Positions 1 through 11,344 of a DNA stretch of 64,000 bases are shown piece by piece (the first letter of the stretch is position 1; every line of letters starts with the position of its first letter). Where the stretch lies: positions 108,301,890-108,365,889 of the forward strand of contig OX352761.1 of the NCBI GenBank assembly GCA_947095585.1, read 5' to 3'. The notes under the pieces were generated by a model. It ran no database searches, was not told the DNA's origin, and worked only from the letters and a program-made list of their open reading frames with translations. A program made the position numbers and the translations under genes. The DNA is from Nephrocerus scutellatus (lineage: Eukaryota > Arthropoda > Insecta > Diptera > Pipunculidae).

Positions 1-97
1 CCTTCACATAATGTGGTAGACATTTGGGATGCACAATATACCTTAAGGTCGCAGTTCACAAGGCTTACCAGCCCACCAACAATAATAATAATAATAA
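1..97 (+). mobile_element. 3' end of RNase-H-type LINE (family F) with AAT tail
   Basis: The words TTAAGGTCGCAGT and the following AAT repeat match the 3' end of the better preserved LINE F remnant that ends near 15350. Only the extreme C-terminal/3' UTR part is present and it is cut by the window edge. The tail (AAT)n is typical of I/LOA-group LINEs. Identification rests on this short internal match, so it is tentative. Confidence 0.4.
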
Positions 98-3000
98 GCT
101 TTCACATGGAAACTCAAATAACATCATACGAATTCTGAGACCACAAATTTAAGAGAATAAATAAGTCAAGATTTTTGGGTATAAACCTTTAATTAATTAA
201 TTGTCAGACTGAGCTGTGCACAACTTTCTAGGACGTGTGAAAAAATACCTCAAAGAAGTTGATACAAATAGACAACCAAGGTTCTTGCTATGTAGAAAAA
301 GAAAAACATTCATTGGCAAACATTACGACAAACGTTTCTTAGAATTCTGGAACCTTAGGTGTGAGTTATAGCAAAACACTCGTGAACAACGACATTTCCA
401 TCATCAGGAACATGAGGATGACATCAGGTGGATTGTTGGTTGACTGGTGTATCCTTTTATTAAAAAGATCGTCATATTAATGATTATTGATTAATAAATA
501 ACACAAATAGGATCTGTACTCTTTTTTCAATTTGTAAAGGATTAAGTGTGATTTTATCTCATTTTTTAGAGGCAGTGGAGAGAAGCAATATTTTTGTAAA
601 AATGTTATAGGGCGATAAAAGTAAATATACAATTGTTGGCTATCTGTTTAGTCATAATTTTACAAGGCAAAGAAAAATTGATTTCGTTCTTTAGCTTTAA
701 ATAATAAAAACTATTTCGTCACTTGCATACCATTCCATTATCATATTTCTTCAGACTGAAAAGTTCTCTGTAGAGTCGTTGTTCTTTTTTGTGATAATTT
801 GTACATTCTTGTGTGTGAAACTTCTGCTTCCATATATTATTACGTTTAAAAATATTATTTGAAATTTGCTAGCTTACCAGTTTCGTTTACGATTCCTTGA
901 GTATTATCATTATTATCAATGTCACTCCCATCTCCAAGGGCTGAAATGAGAAACAAAACAGGTTGTGTGAATAAGAAAAAAGAAAAAAAATATTTAAATA
1001 TTTGGCCTAATGGAGACATTGAGAGGGTTTTTTTTTAAAACTAAACTTCATTCGTTAATCGATATATTTTTTTATTTCAGGTATTAGCTGTTTATGAGAG
1101 GTGATTGTGGGAACTGATTGTAAAAACAGTTTCGCATGTTAACCACTTTACTTCAGACGTTACAGAGAGACCTCAATAGCAATGATGGGCTTAATACAAC
1201 CCTTAAGGAAGGTTGCTGACGCTTTTACTCAATTTACAAAGCAGAAATTGTTAATTTTTCCCGGAACGATTTGAAAACTCAAAGTCAAAGTATGTAGAGC
1301 TTTAAAAAAAAAACAAAGTAATTAGGGTCAGTCTTACTTTCTTGGTGCACCTTTACAATATGTACCTTTGTAATTGAGTAGTAGTAGGCCGCTTTACACA
1401 TCAGGTCAAACTCAGTCATACTCCTGTTATGTCATATAACTTTACGTTGGTTTAGCAATAGCGCAATAAATCATATTAAAACACATACAAGATAATCCAT
1501 GTCAACGCAAGCAACGACTTCAAATAATCGCTCATCACACTGACATTGAAAAAGTAACACATCTCTTTAGTGCAGATCAATCCCTTGTTCGAAGAGTTGT
1601 TCCATTGATCATGACCAGGGGAAATAATTTTTTTGGCGTTGAAAATTAAAAAAAGGCAAAATTAGGCGGCAGAAATGCATTTATTAAAAAATAGTTTTTA
1701 AGCTTTGCAATAACACTGTACAATCATATTCATTTTAAAGTTTTCTGTCAAAGATCGCCTGCGATTGTCGCTCAGGAAAGGAAGGAGCTGAAGGATCTCT
1801 CCACATGGGCGCAGACGTGTGGAGCCCAGTTAAAAGACAGGCCAGATGAAAGCCTGCACACTTACGCGAAAACATTCTAAAGGTATTGATCGGCTTTGTT
1901 TTTGTTAAACGAAAACAATAGCGCTTTCTTTAACAAAATTAAACTGAAGGTTGGTAAAGCAACTTAAAAAAGGCAAAAATGGGAGCTTTATACAAATATG
2001 GAACAATACTCGTTTAAAGGGAAGAATGACAATTGACCAAGCATTATCAAAACAGATTCTAAAAGTGAGGTCTGGTAGTGGCTTTCCGAAAATAATATTC
2101 ACGAATCTGCGGCATGTGGTTTATGGGAACGCACAATTACGAGTTCCCTGTGGTTGTGTTTTCCACTGAAACACCCACGTTAGCGAAATCGTAATTTATT
2201 ATGTTCTAAACATTGCCATACTTAACGACTAATGGCTAATATTTTATGTCATAAATGAAATAAAGACTTGGTAGTTTGCTTAATACATGGTTTGACAGTC
2301 TCCCAGTTTCGCTGCTGTAAAGATCAACTCACTTAACACTCATGTCTCCATTCCACTTACTGTTCTTCTATGATGCGACTTGAATCCAAGATGCGGTCAA
2401 GTATAACGAATCCAAGCCACCTCTTTGAATCGTGTTTACAAACACTAAGATCGCCGGCTATTCAGATTGGCATCCGTTAACTCGAACATGGTGGTGTACG
2501 TTATCTTATAAATACAATCACAAAGGATCAGAATCCTCTTTGTTTATGCGAGCTATAGATGCTGCCCACCAAAACCAACAGAGGTTTATTCTCTTTACGA
2601 TGTCTTAGCAAATTCGACTTACTTTAAGCATATAATTGGCCAAAGAATTAATTACGCAAACATCAGTTAAACTCTGTTCAATTTCATTATTCTATCATGA
2701 TTCAGGATGCCTTACTATATTTATTTATTCATTTAAAAAATTTGAATGCAAATTGTAATGCATTTTGTTATTCTAAGAAAAACTTATGAATTTATTTAAC
2801 AAAAAATTAATCACCTTATGAATCAAGATAGAAATTTGATGCCATCAGTAGATAACAATCATAAAGTTATGCAAAATATATACAATAAGCTGTCCAATAA
2901 AGTATGGATAGTCTATTTACTGTCATTTGAAATTACATCAAATAAGATGAAGAAATATGAGGATTGTGAAAAGTGGAAAGAGTTTAAATGGAAGCGAAGG

Positions 3001-3184
3001 CGGCACCAACTATGGTTATAATGAATGCTAAGCGTGCTCAACGTGTTTGACTTTTCCAGTATCACATTTAGTATCAGATCCTTTCTTTTTTTTTAACTTT
3101 TGACTTGACCCTCGGTTGTATGTCTGTTTCAACTCAGCTCAGTGTCATGAGCAATTTCTGAGCGCTCGCGTGTGGCGAGAATAA
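98..3184. other. No gene recognised; AT-rich unique-looking DNA
   Basis: All frames are short and broken. A somewhat GC-richer block at about 1741-1870 and another at 2300-2560 do not translate into anything I recognise. There are many homopolymer A/T runs. I see no tRNA, no transposase and no RT motif. Confidence 0.5.
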
Positions 3185-3189
3185 AAGTT

Positions 3190-3352
3190 GAGTTTTTGCG
3201 TCCGAATGTGCTTGCTTGTTTGTGTTTGTTTTTTGTGGTCAAATCCTGTGATACATTTTTAATTCCACTTTCTAAAAACTTTGCACACATAGTATCTGCG
3301 ATGACAACAAATTTCTATAAAAATTTGGAAGTGATCGGGCCCCGGATCCAAG
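3190..3352 (+). mobile_element. Foldback-like element fragment (left end plus one unit)
   Basis: The order of words TTGCGTCC, TGTTTGTGTTTG, TTCCACTT, TTTGCACACAT, GACAACA, AAAAATTTGG, GGGCCCCGG matches the left arm and first repeat unit of the complete foldback-like element at 26556-27424. The fragment stops exactly where the AAGT-type tail of the LINE A copy begins, so the LINE appears to have inserted into this older repeat. Confidence 0.6.
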
Positions 3353-3353
3353 G

Positions 3354-5015
3354 TACTTACTTACTTATGTCCTATATCCCCTTGTGGGTTCTAGGGCTTC
3401 TACTACGCCTACGCGCCATCGCGTGCGGTTCCTGGTAACTACAACTCTTCCCCAATTGCCGTGACTCCTACTCAACTGTTCTTCGCCATGTATTTCTCGG
3501 ACGACCCGTTCTTCTAACGGATTCCATTGCATTACATAGTTTTCTATGGAACTGTCGCCTTTTCGGAGTGGAGTGTATGACCAATCCACTGTCACTTCCG
3601 TCGTTGGATGGTTGTGCCTATTGCTTCCTGACCCGTTCTCTGGTAAAGATGTTGGTTAGAGATACGGTTAGGCCAGAAACCCCTTAAGATGTTCCGTAGG
3701 AACCTATTTACGAACGTTTGTAATCTTTTTGTGATAGTAGCGGTCACCTTCCAAGTGCTGCACCAATAAAACAGCACAGATTGAACGGTAGAGTCGCAGC
3801 TTGGTGTTTAAGCTGATCGCATTGCTTCGCCATATCATGGACATTATTCCAAACACTGATTCTGCTTTGCCGATTCGGTTGACAATGTCCGGTTCGGTTC
3901 CACCTTCGGTCGTGACAATACTGCCAAGATATTGGAAACTCTCTACCCTCTCTACCGGCTGTCCAGCAATGTTAACTTAAGTTACTGAGTTAGTGGTTGA
4001 TGCTTTTGTTTTTGGCAGTTTTCAAACCCGCAACATTTGCCTCCCGTTCCAAATTTGTTGTCATTTGATGCAGCATAATTCTGTGTGAGAGTAAAGAAAC
4101 GTTGTCAGCGTAGTCCAGATGTTTGAGTTGAAATGTAAGAGTCCAACGAATTCCTCCGTTTCCGGTAGATAAATCTGCGCGAAGTACATCGCTAATGACG
4201 AACAAAAAAAGTATCGGCGATAGAATGCAACCTTGTCGTACCACACTTAGGATCTCGAATTCCTCCGACAGCTTTCCTCTATGCAGCACATGACATTTAG
4301 AGCCATTATAGGTTGCTTTAATAATAGTTTGTCGGATATACCTCTCCCGCGCAAGGCGAGCCAGATAAACTGTCTGTTGCCACTGCCAAACGCCTTCTTA
4401 AAATCGATGAGCAGCAGGTGCAGTGGTGACCGGAATTCAACGCACTGTTCAATAATGATCCGCAGGGTGTTGATGTGGGTTACACAGGAGAATCCAGTGC
4501 GGAAAGCTGCTTGTTCGGCATCGAGTGTATCTTCCAGATGTTCCTTAATTCGCTCCAGTACTACTTTGGCTGTTAACTTTGCAACTGCAGGAAGAACGCA
4601 AGTGCCTCTCCAGTTTTCACACTCCATAAGACTACCTTTTTAGGCAGCTTAACAATCATTGCCTTCTTCCACTCGTTGGGGAAACTTTTTGCCTCCAAGC
4701 TCTCTCTCTCTAGAGGATATAAAAGCTCTGTTGTTGTCGTTGGAGCAGCACGGCTGTGCGTTCCTTACTACAAATTTAGATAAATAAATACAAATTTTCA
4801 ATAAATATTGTCTAAGAAAAGTACTCTTCATAGATAAGCCCTCAACAAAAGGAGAGAAAATAAATGCAACTTCCATTGTTAGAGTATGAGTAAATTTAAA
4901 AATTCTACTCACTGTCCAGAGCCTGAAGACAGGTTTTAATTTACTTGAGAACATGACATCACAATTTTCCAAATGACTCAAATTTTGAAGTTATTTGTAT
5001 AAAATGTAGGTTTGT
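3354..5015 (-). mobile_element. RTE-like LINE, family A copy 1 (defective)
   Basis: This is a non-LTR retrotransposon copy read on the minus strand. Its 3' end carries an AAGT microsatellite tail (3354-3370) after the word GGACATA. Going 5'-ward it holds the RT C-terminus, the RT core with RQGC.LSP, and the N-terminal RT part (CENWRGT, near 4610). About 270 bases at the 5' end (4745-5015) do not look like RT but are shared with the copy at 31820. Stop codons and the altered YADD box make it non-functional. The near-identical inverted copy lies about 27 kb away and lacks roughly 190 bases present here (about 4339-4530). Confidence 0.85.
3990..4640 (-). pseudogene. Reverse transcriptase core of LINE A, copy 1
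   Basis: Two overlapping minus-strand frames (4247-4627 and 3990-4289) give consecutive RT blocks: ENWRGTCVLPAVAK, then TGFSCVTHINTLRIIIEQC, then LLLIDFKKAFGS (motif A region), then SVVRQGCILSPILF (motif B), then LDYADNVSLLSH (motif C). The catalytic YADD is YADN, so the second aspartate is lost. In motif A the usual FDS is FGS. A stop follows KSINH. The product would be endonuclease/RT of an RTE-like LINE; this copy cannot encode an active enzyme. Confidence 0.85.
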
Positions 5016-5017
5016 CA

Positions 5018-5345
5018 TAAACTGTCTATTGACACTGTCAAACGCCTTCTCAAAATCGATGAACAGCAGGTGCAGTGGTTACCGGAATTAAACGCAGACT
5101 TGAAGAAATCTGTCATTTTGAGGTCCTTCACTCCCTGAGTCAAGAAGCGTCCTCACATTCCAGAAACCAGTCTTAGTCCAGGTACAACAGCAAAAAGTCG
5201 TCATTATTCGATCATTACTTATCCGAGGCGTTGTGTCGGTTTCAGTAGCGGGCATTTTTCGGTACGGCAGGGTGCTAACCCACGTTACCTAGATTAGAAA
5301 CGATAGACCTGTCGCACTTGCAGTTTTAGCCTACATATAAAAGGA
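5018..5345 (-). mobile_element. LINE A second fragment: endonuclease start joined to RT piece
   Basis: 5018-5095 repeats the RT segment also found at 4366-4442 (same words AAACGCCTTCT, AAAATCGATGA, GCAGGTGCAGTGG, few differences). Immediately upstream on the minus strand, 5101-5190 reads TKTGFWNVRTLLDSGS, the conserved N-terminus of the LINE apurinic-like endonuclease (usual form TWNVRTLY). This is therefore a separate family A copy with most of EN and RT deleted, in the same orientation as copy 1 and abutting its 5' end. Confidence 0.7.
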
Positions 5346-5464
5346 TTCATACACATAGTTGCCCGGAGACCACCACTAGCAAGCACTACATCACGAACTT
5401 GATTTTTGCGCTACTGGCTCAAACCAAGCTTTGAGCAGTCAATAGTTTTCCCATAAAATCGCAA

Positions 5465-5552
5465 TGCAGATCCCGGTGCCAAGGTGCTCTCATATAAATT
5501 TTTTCAAAATAAAATCGATTTTCTTCAATCTTTGCACATATGTCTTTCTTCA
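5465..5552 (+). repeat. Foldback-type repeat unit fragment
   Basis: Words ATCCCGG, AAATTTTTTCAAAA, CGATTTTCTTCAA and TTTGCACATATGT follow the order seen at a unit junction of the array at 26788-27265. Roughly one partial, diverged unit is present, with no arms. Confidence 0.45.
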
Positions 5553-5555
5553 ATT

Positions 5556-7035
5556 AGAGAATTGGCTTGGTTGGTTTTTTAACCACCTTTTACACATATA
5601 AATAAAAGGTGCCAACCTATAAACTACACTCCCTCAAGGGATTTTCCTCCTTAAGAGGAGAAGATGTCTGTAATTATTTGTCTTGAATGCCATGCGATCA
5701 TACCGATACGGAAACATGGTACCCGGCAATTTTCCTTGACTTCTTCTATCTTGGTTGAAGTTGTAAGCTTTTTTAAGATCTTAAGCAGTTTTTAAGTTAT
5801 ATTTTCTAGTTCTATTTAGTAATTCTAAAGTTATTTCCACATCATTAAATTAAAAATAAATTTTTTGATCCATAACGCTTGCAAACTTATCATTATCAAA
5901 GCATCTGTATTTACAGAGTTGTCGTTGAACATTTTTACACAACCTAGTATCAGTATACGCTTATCAACCCAAATGTTCTGAAAATAACTTTCAGACGTAG
6001 TTTAAATTAAGAAGTTTGTAAAAATAGGTCTAAAACTTATCATCACGGTTGGAATATGGTATACAAAAACAAAAGTTCACTGACACATATTTATCTCCCA
6101 ATTCGGTTCACTTAGTGTTGTTATCAAAAAATGTTTAAGATTCTTAAGCGTCAGATCTAATTCTCGTGCTTCTTAGTGCACACACTCAGACATACGCCAA
6201 GACAAAGTGCTTCTTAAAGTAGAAAACTCACACAATTTAGGCGCACAATAAAGCGCTTATTTATTCAATTAAATTTTTCTGGGGACAGCTTTACGAGGTG
6301 ACGTTGCTCTTAGAGAGAATTATTGTGCTCTAACACGATCACAATTCAAATAAAGCAAACAGATAAACATGATCGACCTTGGTCATCATTTAGTCGTCGA
6401 TTTGTGACGCAGTCAGTGTGCAATTTTAATTTTTTAACTTAACAAATGTGCCATTGGAGTTCGAGATTTGTGAATTCAAAGAACCGAAAAGGATGTCTGC
6501 ATCAGATGTGTGGCATTTACACCCTGTTCCAAGCGATGTCACAAATCAATTCTTATCACTGAACTGATAATCATATACCAGAAATGTTCAGATAAGTAAA
6601 GCCTACATTGAAGTAAAACTTGTACCACAAAAAGGCAGGTCCGTAAATATAAGTTATTGGGTTGATTTACAATCGATTGTGTTACTCTTAATACATTTAA
6701 TACGTTGATTCGATAATTTGATTTCAAAAGTAGTAGCGAGGTATGGTAAGGTAAGCTAAGGTAAGTAAGTTGGTAGAGAGGTAATTCATTGTTTGTGAGA
6801 TGAAATTGTTCTACATTGCTTAAAGTTCTGCAAGTTTTTTTTCTAACAATAAAATACCAAATCAATTTATTGCTTAAATTCTTAGTATCCAACTCATTTA
6901 TAAAGGTGTGAATAATAAAATGTTTCGCAAAATTTCAATCCAGTATAAACATGTTAGCTAATAAACGAGTATTGTGCGTAGTAGTTTCCTTCGATCTGAA
7001 ACAAATTGCAAACTTGCGTTGAATTAATTTTTTTT
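5556..7035. other. No gene recognised
   Basis: AT-rich sequence with only short accidental frames, including a minus frame at 6539-6892 of unremarkable composition. A 9-bp hairpin (CACCTTTTA with TAAAAGGTG) sits near 5582-5612. I see no element signature. Confidence 0.45.
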
Positions 7036-7039
7036 GTGC

Positions 7040-7200
7040 GATTTGTTGTCTTTTTTTTTGTGGTTTGTCAATGTTCATCCAGTTTTGAGCTATGTTTAAA
7101 GTTTCAAGTCTCTAACTCAATAGGAAGTTAGTTTAAAATCAATTACAAAATTCCACCCGCACAGACAGACATACACGAAAGCGAGCTAATCGAAACCTTT
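7040..7200. repeat. Foldback-type right-end arm
   Basis: The stretch GGAAGTTAGTTTAAAATC, then AAAATTCCACCC, then ACAGACAGACATACACG, then AAAGCGAGCTAAT parallels the right arm of the foldback-like element (GGAAGTGGCTTAAAAATTG, AAAATTCCACGAC, AAACAAACACACGGGG, CGCAAAGAGAATT). An inverted copy of about 66 bases of the same arm lies at 10258-10325. No tandem units adjoin it. Confidence 0.5.
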
Positions 7201-7649
7201 TAAAATATTTAACAATTGGTAAGAAATTGAAGTACAAATATATATTTGAGAACGAAAATGAATCTGACTACAACAATTGCATGTTCAGCATATTGTTGTC
7301 ATGGGAATTGGTGTTTTTTTTTTAAAGCTGATAACTTGATAAACAAGTTCCTTACGCCGGATGATGCTCTTACAGCAAACCAGTAAGGCTCCTAATTCAT
7401 AACGATGAGGTGCTAAATGCTAATTTAATGATACAATGAAAATGATTTAAAGGGTTTAAGTAAGCGTGAAGACAACATGTCAGCTCAATGGGGATGGGAA
7501 ATCAGCCCTCTCAAGCAAATATTCTTCTCTATTTAATAATTTTATAAGTTTACAACTAGAGTTTACAAATTAAAAATATAAATTGTCAGTGTCTTTCATT
7601 ATCAAAAAAACACTAATGCGGCATTCACACTTGTACGAAGAAATTTTTC

Positions 7650-8040
7650 ATTACACATCGTGCGAAAGTGGTTAAAAAAAACCTCAAAAGACGAGAAAAT
7701 AGCGCGATTTCAAACCATCACCCGATTCACACGCGAAACGTGGCACGCGGCATACGTGGGATATAAAACATGCTATTTTGGACTTATCGAAAATACAGAC
7801 AAAAAGGGGTCAAGTCAAGTTGAATAAAAGTTTTTAGGAAGCTTCGTTTTTCGGGTACAAACTTTAACATATAACTGTTTTTGTGGTCGGGCGTATTCCA
7901 AAGTATTTTCTTTTTCCACTCATAACACGCGCGACACGCGACTCGCGACACAAGTCACCCGCCAGATATCAAAATTTACCGCTGACATTGAGCTGTTCAA
8001 AAAATGTCAGTCTAGGTCGTGCGAAAGGTTGTTAACCCAT
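7650..8040. repeat. Dispersed GC-patterned repeat, copy 1
   Basis: It shares ordered words with 11110-11340: ACGAGAAAAT, a block rich in ACGCG/CACGCG, GGATATAAAA, TCTATTT/TGCTATTTTGGACTTA, CGTGCGAAAG, and AAAACCTCAAA. The copy ends with GTCTAGGTCGTGCGAAAGG near 8031. The CpG-rich words stand out against the AT-rich flanks. Nothing coding is seen; it may be a MITE or a remnant non-autonomous element. It sits just left of the hAT insertion. Confidence 0.45.
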
Positions 8041-8180
8041 TTAGACTCAATAATATTTATTGGTTGTAACTGGTATACATTTTAGCTTTCGGACAACGTA
8101 TGTGTAAATAACTGATCTCCGTTAAGTTTTTATTTTGCGATTATTTTTGGCTTTGTTTACAAAAAGGTAAGGTTGTGATA

Positions 8181-10155
8181 TAGAGGGTTCTTCCCGGGAA
8201 TTCCCGGGCGGGAAATCCCGAGAATTTCTTCCATTTTCTTGTTCCCGTTTATAATTAAAATTAAAATAAAAATTAAAATAAAATTAAAATTCCCGGGATT
8301 TTTTACTTACATTTTGGAGCTATAATTTTTCAGATAGTGCCGCTAATATGTTTTATTTCATCTATATATGCCTGCTCAAAAAACACCACACATAAGTTTT
8401 TTATAAATTTATTGCGTTGCTAACAAGGACAGTACATGAAAATATACCAAGAAATGGTCATGTAAAGAGCCTACATTTTCAAACAAAATCTGATGACTAG
8501 AATATAAATGTTATATGTATTTTTAATTGGTATCATAACAAGGGACAAAAAAATTATTTAGCTGCAAGACTTTAAATGTTGTAATTTCCTTAAAAACGCA
8601 TAAAGACACCAGTTCATGCGGAAAATTTAGCCTCATTTCAGATGAATGGACAAGTTAACGAAACCGGTGCTACCTCGACATAAATATTCATTTTAATAAA
8701 GAATACGTAACTTTAGGACTGGTTAAAATTGAAGGAAGTAGCTCTGCTGAAATTTTTACGAAAACTATTTGATTTTGGCATTTTTATCCGATGAAGTAGC
8801 ATCAACTACCGATGGTGCTGCCGACATGGTCAAATTTGGAAGATTATCTGGATACATCCACCAATTATGCTATAATCACGGCATTCATGTAGCTATTATT
8901 GGTGTAATTGAAAGAAACATGAAGATATCATTCCCAGTCCTGATGAAATAGAAATAGTTGGAATTGAGCATAACTCGGCTCCCGATAATTTTTCTGAGTC
9001 TGAAGGCAGCGATGACCTTAGCGACGCTGATACTATAACCCCAAGATGTGAACGTGATAATATTAATGGTGCTTTGTCTGCTTTGTCAATGGTAACAAAA
9101 ATTGTAAAGTTCTTTAAACTTTCACAAAAGAGAAACTCCATTTTACAAGAACCATGTCAAAGAAAAGCACAGAGTTGAACTAAGTTTGCTACTAGATTGC
9201 AAGGTGGAATAGCAATGAGGTAATGATTGATTTTTAAAAATTGCTGAATCAGTTAAAAAAGCCTTAGATGATTTGAGTTCCCTAAACATTACTCGATGAC
9301 AATAATTTCCAAATTGTATCAAATATTTTATGGGCACAGAAGCCGGTTAAACTAGTTGTTGAAGCGTTAGGAAGACTCGATGCAAATTTGGTTACAGCTG
9401 ATGCGATTTTAAAATTTGTATTTAATTCCTTGCGCGAGAATAATAAATAGAGAACTGTTGGAACTCTTGTCTATTCGCATTAAAGAACGAAGAAAGTAAG
9501 ATCTTGTGTCATTGGGAAAATACCTTTACTACACTACTAATATGCTACAGTTGAATTGCCAACATTTCCAAAATCTGCAATAATTCGTTATGGTCAACTG
9601 ACTACTAGTAGATTATTTCGTAAAAAGGTAGACTATGTTCAAATTGAAAACGCAGACCAAAGAGAATATTTATCTGGGGAAGATAGACAAACATTGAATT
9701 CGAATGTAACTGGAATATTGACTATAAATGCAGAACTTAAAAATAGAAAAGAATTCCAGATATATGAGATTACTGAAAACATTACTAACATTTTTCAAAA
9801 ACTGTTACTTCAATTGAAAGCGAAAGGACATTCTCAGCTTCGTCAAACTTTTGTATTAAAAAAATATCGTCATTGAGTGATTACTCGCTTAATTGCCTTA
9901 TTTCTTAAACTTTATTCTTGAATAAACGAGAAATTCAACCAAAGAATTAATTATGAACAATCTGAAACAATTTTGTGATAATTTTTTTATATATTATATG
10001 TTATTATTTGTGTACTTATGTTTATATTTTACATGTTTAAATAAATAAAACCACCTAAAAGTAATATTATGAATTTTCCCGGGATTCCCGGGAAATTTCA
10101 TTTTAAATTCCCGATTCCCAGGAACAAAAAAATAACCGGGAAATGATACCCTCTA
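8181..10155 (+). mobile_element. hAT DNA transposon, degenerate, with TIR and TSD
   Basis: The ends are inverted: TAGAGGGT with TTCCCGGG on the left, and CCCGGG...ACCCTCTA on the right. Flanks carry an approximate 8-bp duplication, GTTGTGAT (8172-8179) and GTTGTGAA (10156-10163), as expected for hAT integration. Both subterminal regions carry clustered CCCGGGAATTCCCGGG-type palindromes, and there are AAAATTAAAAT repeats at 8255-8290. The interior encodes a broken hAT transposase on the plus strand. Length is about 2 kb, shorter than usual autonomous hATs, in line with deletions. Confidence 0.85.
8619..9906 (+). pseudogene. hAT-family transposase pseudogene
   Basis: 8619-8770 reads KFSLISDEWTS then, after a stop, CYLDINIHFNKEYVTLGLV, which matches the hAT catalytic-domain start (usual LTTDGWTS...YLSVTAHY). 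8810-8900 gives TDGAADMVKFGRL and YNHGIHVAI, the hAT block around a catalytic Asp and the C..H motif. 9808-9906 gives TSIESERTFSASSNF and SLSDYSLNCL, the hATC dimerisation domain (usual SERLFSAAG...RSRL). Several frameshifts and stops separate these parts, so the transposase is dead. The intact order of the three conserved blocks makes the call firm. Confidence 0.85.
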
Positions 10156-10257
10156 GTTGTGAAAACATACAAGTTCTGACAATAACTATTTATTTTGTTT
10201 ATAATAAAGAATATTAAATATGTAACAGTAAAAATTAATAATATTCTTGTTTGGTTG

Positions 10258-10330
10258 TATTTTAAAACGTTTTTATTAGCTCGCTTTCGTTTATGCCTGT
10301 CTGTGGGGGTTGAATTTTGTAATTGAGTAT
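10258..10330. repeat. Foldback-type left-end arm
   Basis: TTAGCTCGCTTTCGT, TATGCCTGTCTGTG and GAATTTTGTAATTGA form the reverse complement of the arm at 7139-7204 with few differences. It also parallels the outer end of the element at 26556. The two arms bracket the hAT element, but the arm polarity suggests two separate element ends facing outward rather than one element containing the hAT. Confidence 0.5.
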
Positions 10331-11109
10331 TTTCAGTCGTTGGACTGAGTGGTTTAATGTTTGGTGGTCAGAAATCAACTGATTCGAATACAATAATTTG
10401 CTTAACGTTAAAATATCCATAAGCCTACTTTTGCCGAATCAGCGCCTTGTTCGGATATAATATATCGGACAAAGCATAATGCCAGAAATTATGTTGCTGG
10501 TTGATGCGTTAACTTAAACGTTTAATTTGGATTAACTTTATCCCACTTTAGACCACTATTTAGTAAACAATTGCGTCTCAACGATATACTGGACAAATTG
10601 GAAAAAGATTATAACGATCTATATATAGCCTAGTATAATGACTATTTTGCCACATGAAAATGCAAATGCTGATATCACCGATAAAGACTCTGGTGAAGAT
10701 GACTTTGTTACCTTACATCATCTACCAGGATCACAATTATGTGCATTGGCTGAGGTTATGTATAAAAACATTTTATCTTGCGACTCAGACAGTTAGAGTT
10801 AAGACAACTTGTTACTGTCTCAACTGGCCAAAAGAAAAAGTTACTTTATTGTATACCACGTTCCCACATAATTTGTATTTTTTCCTTTCTATTGATAAAT
10901 AAAATACGTTTGCTTAAGCTGCAGTGAGGATTGCATTTTAATGGAATCGTAAATAAAGCATCCCCACATTACTACCGGCCGTTTAAACACTCCTCATTTT
11001 CCAGGTTTTTCCAGGATTTTTTTGATAATTTTTCTGTCATACTATATACGGGTAAAAATATAAAAAAATCTCATTAATCGGAGGTCAAAAATAGTTTCAG
11101 TAACAAGTG

Positions 11110-11340
11110 GGCTAAGTATGAATTAAAAAACGAGAAAATGACCACCCTTCCCCCCATCACACACGCCACATGCGAAAAGCGATACGCGTCACACCTCACA
11201 CGCGGAATATAAAAAATTCTATTTAGGACTTAGGCTCTCTAGGTCGTATGAAAGGTGGCTAAAAAAGACCTCAAAGTTTGTATTTTCGACTACTTTGGGG
11301 TCTTTTTTTAACAGGGGTTAAGTAAAGTTAAAAAAAATTG
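11110..11340. repeat. Dispersed GC-patterned repeat, copy 2, with hairpin
   Basis: It is related to 7650-8040 (ACGAGAAAAT, CACGCGGAATATAAAA, CTATTTAGGACTTA, CTAGGTCGTATGAAAGG). It contains a hairpin: AAAAAAGACCTCAAAG at 11261-11276 pairs with CTTTGGGGTCTTTTTT at 11293-11308 with one mismatch and a 16-nt loop. Part of this hairpin sequence also occurs singly in copy 1. Non-coding; probably a non-autonomous element. Confidence 0.45.
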
Positions 11341-11344
11341 TTAG

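Noticed and set aside
7139..10325. One large transposon with TIRs enclosing the hAT
   Set aside because: The arm polarity, judged from the complete element at 26556, points outward; two separate foldback ends are more likely.
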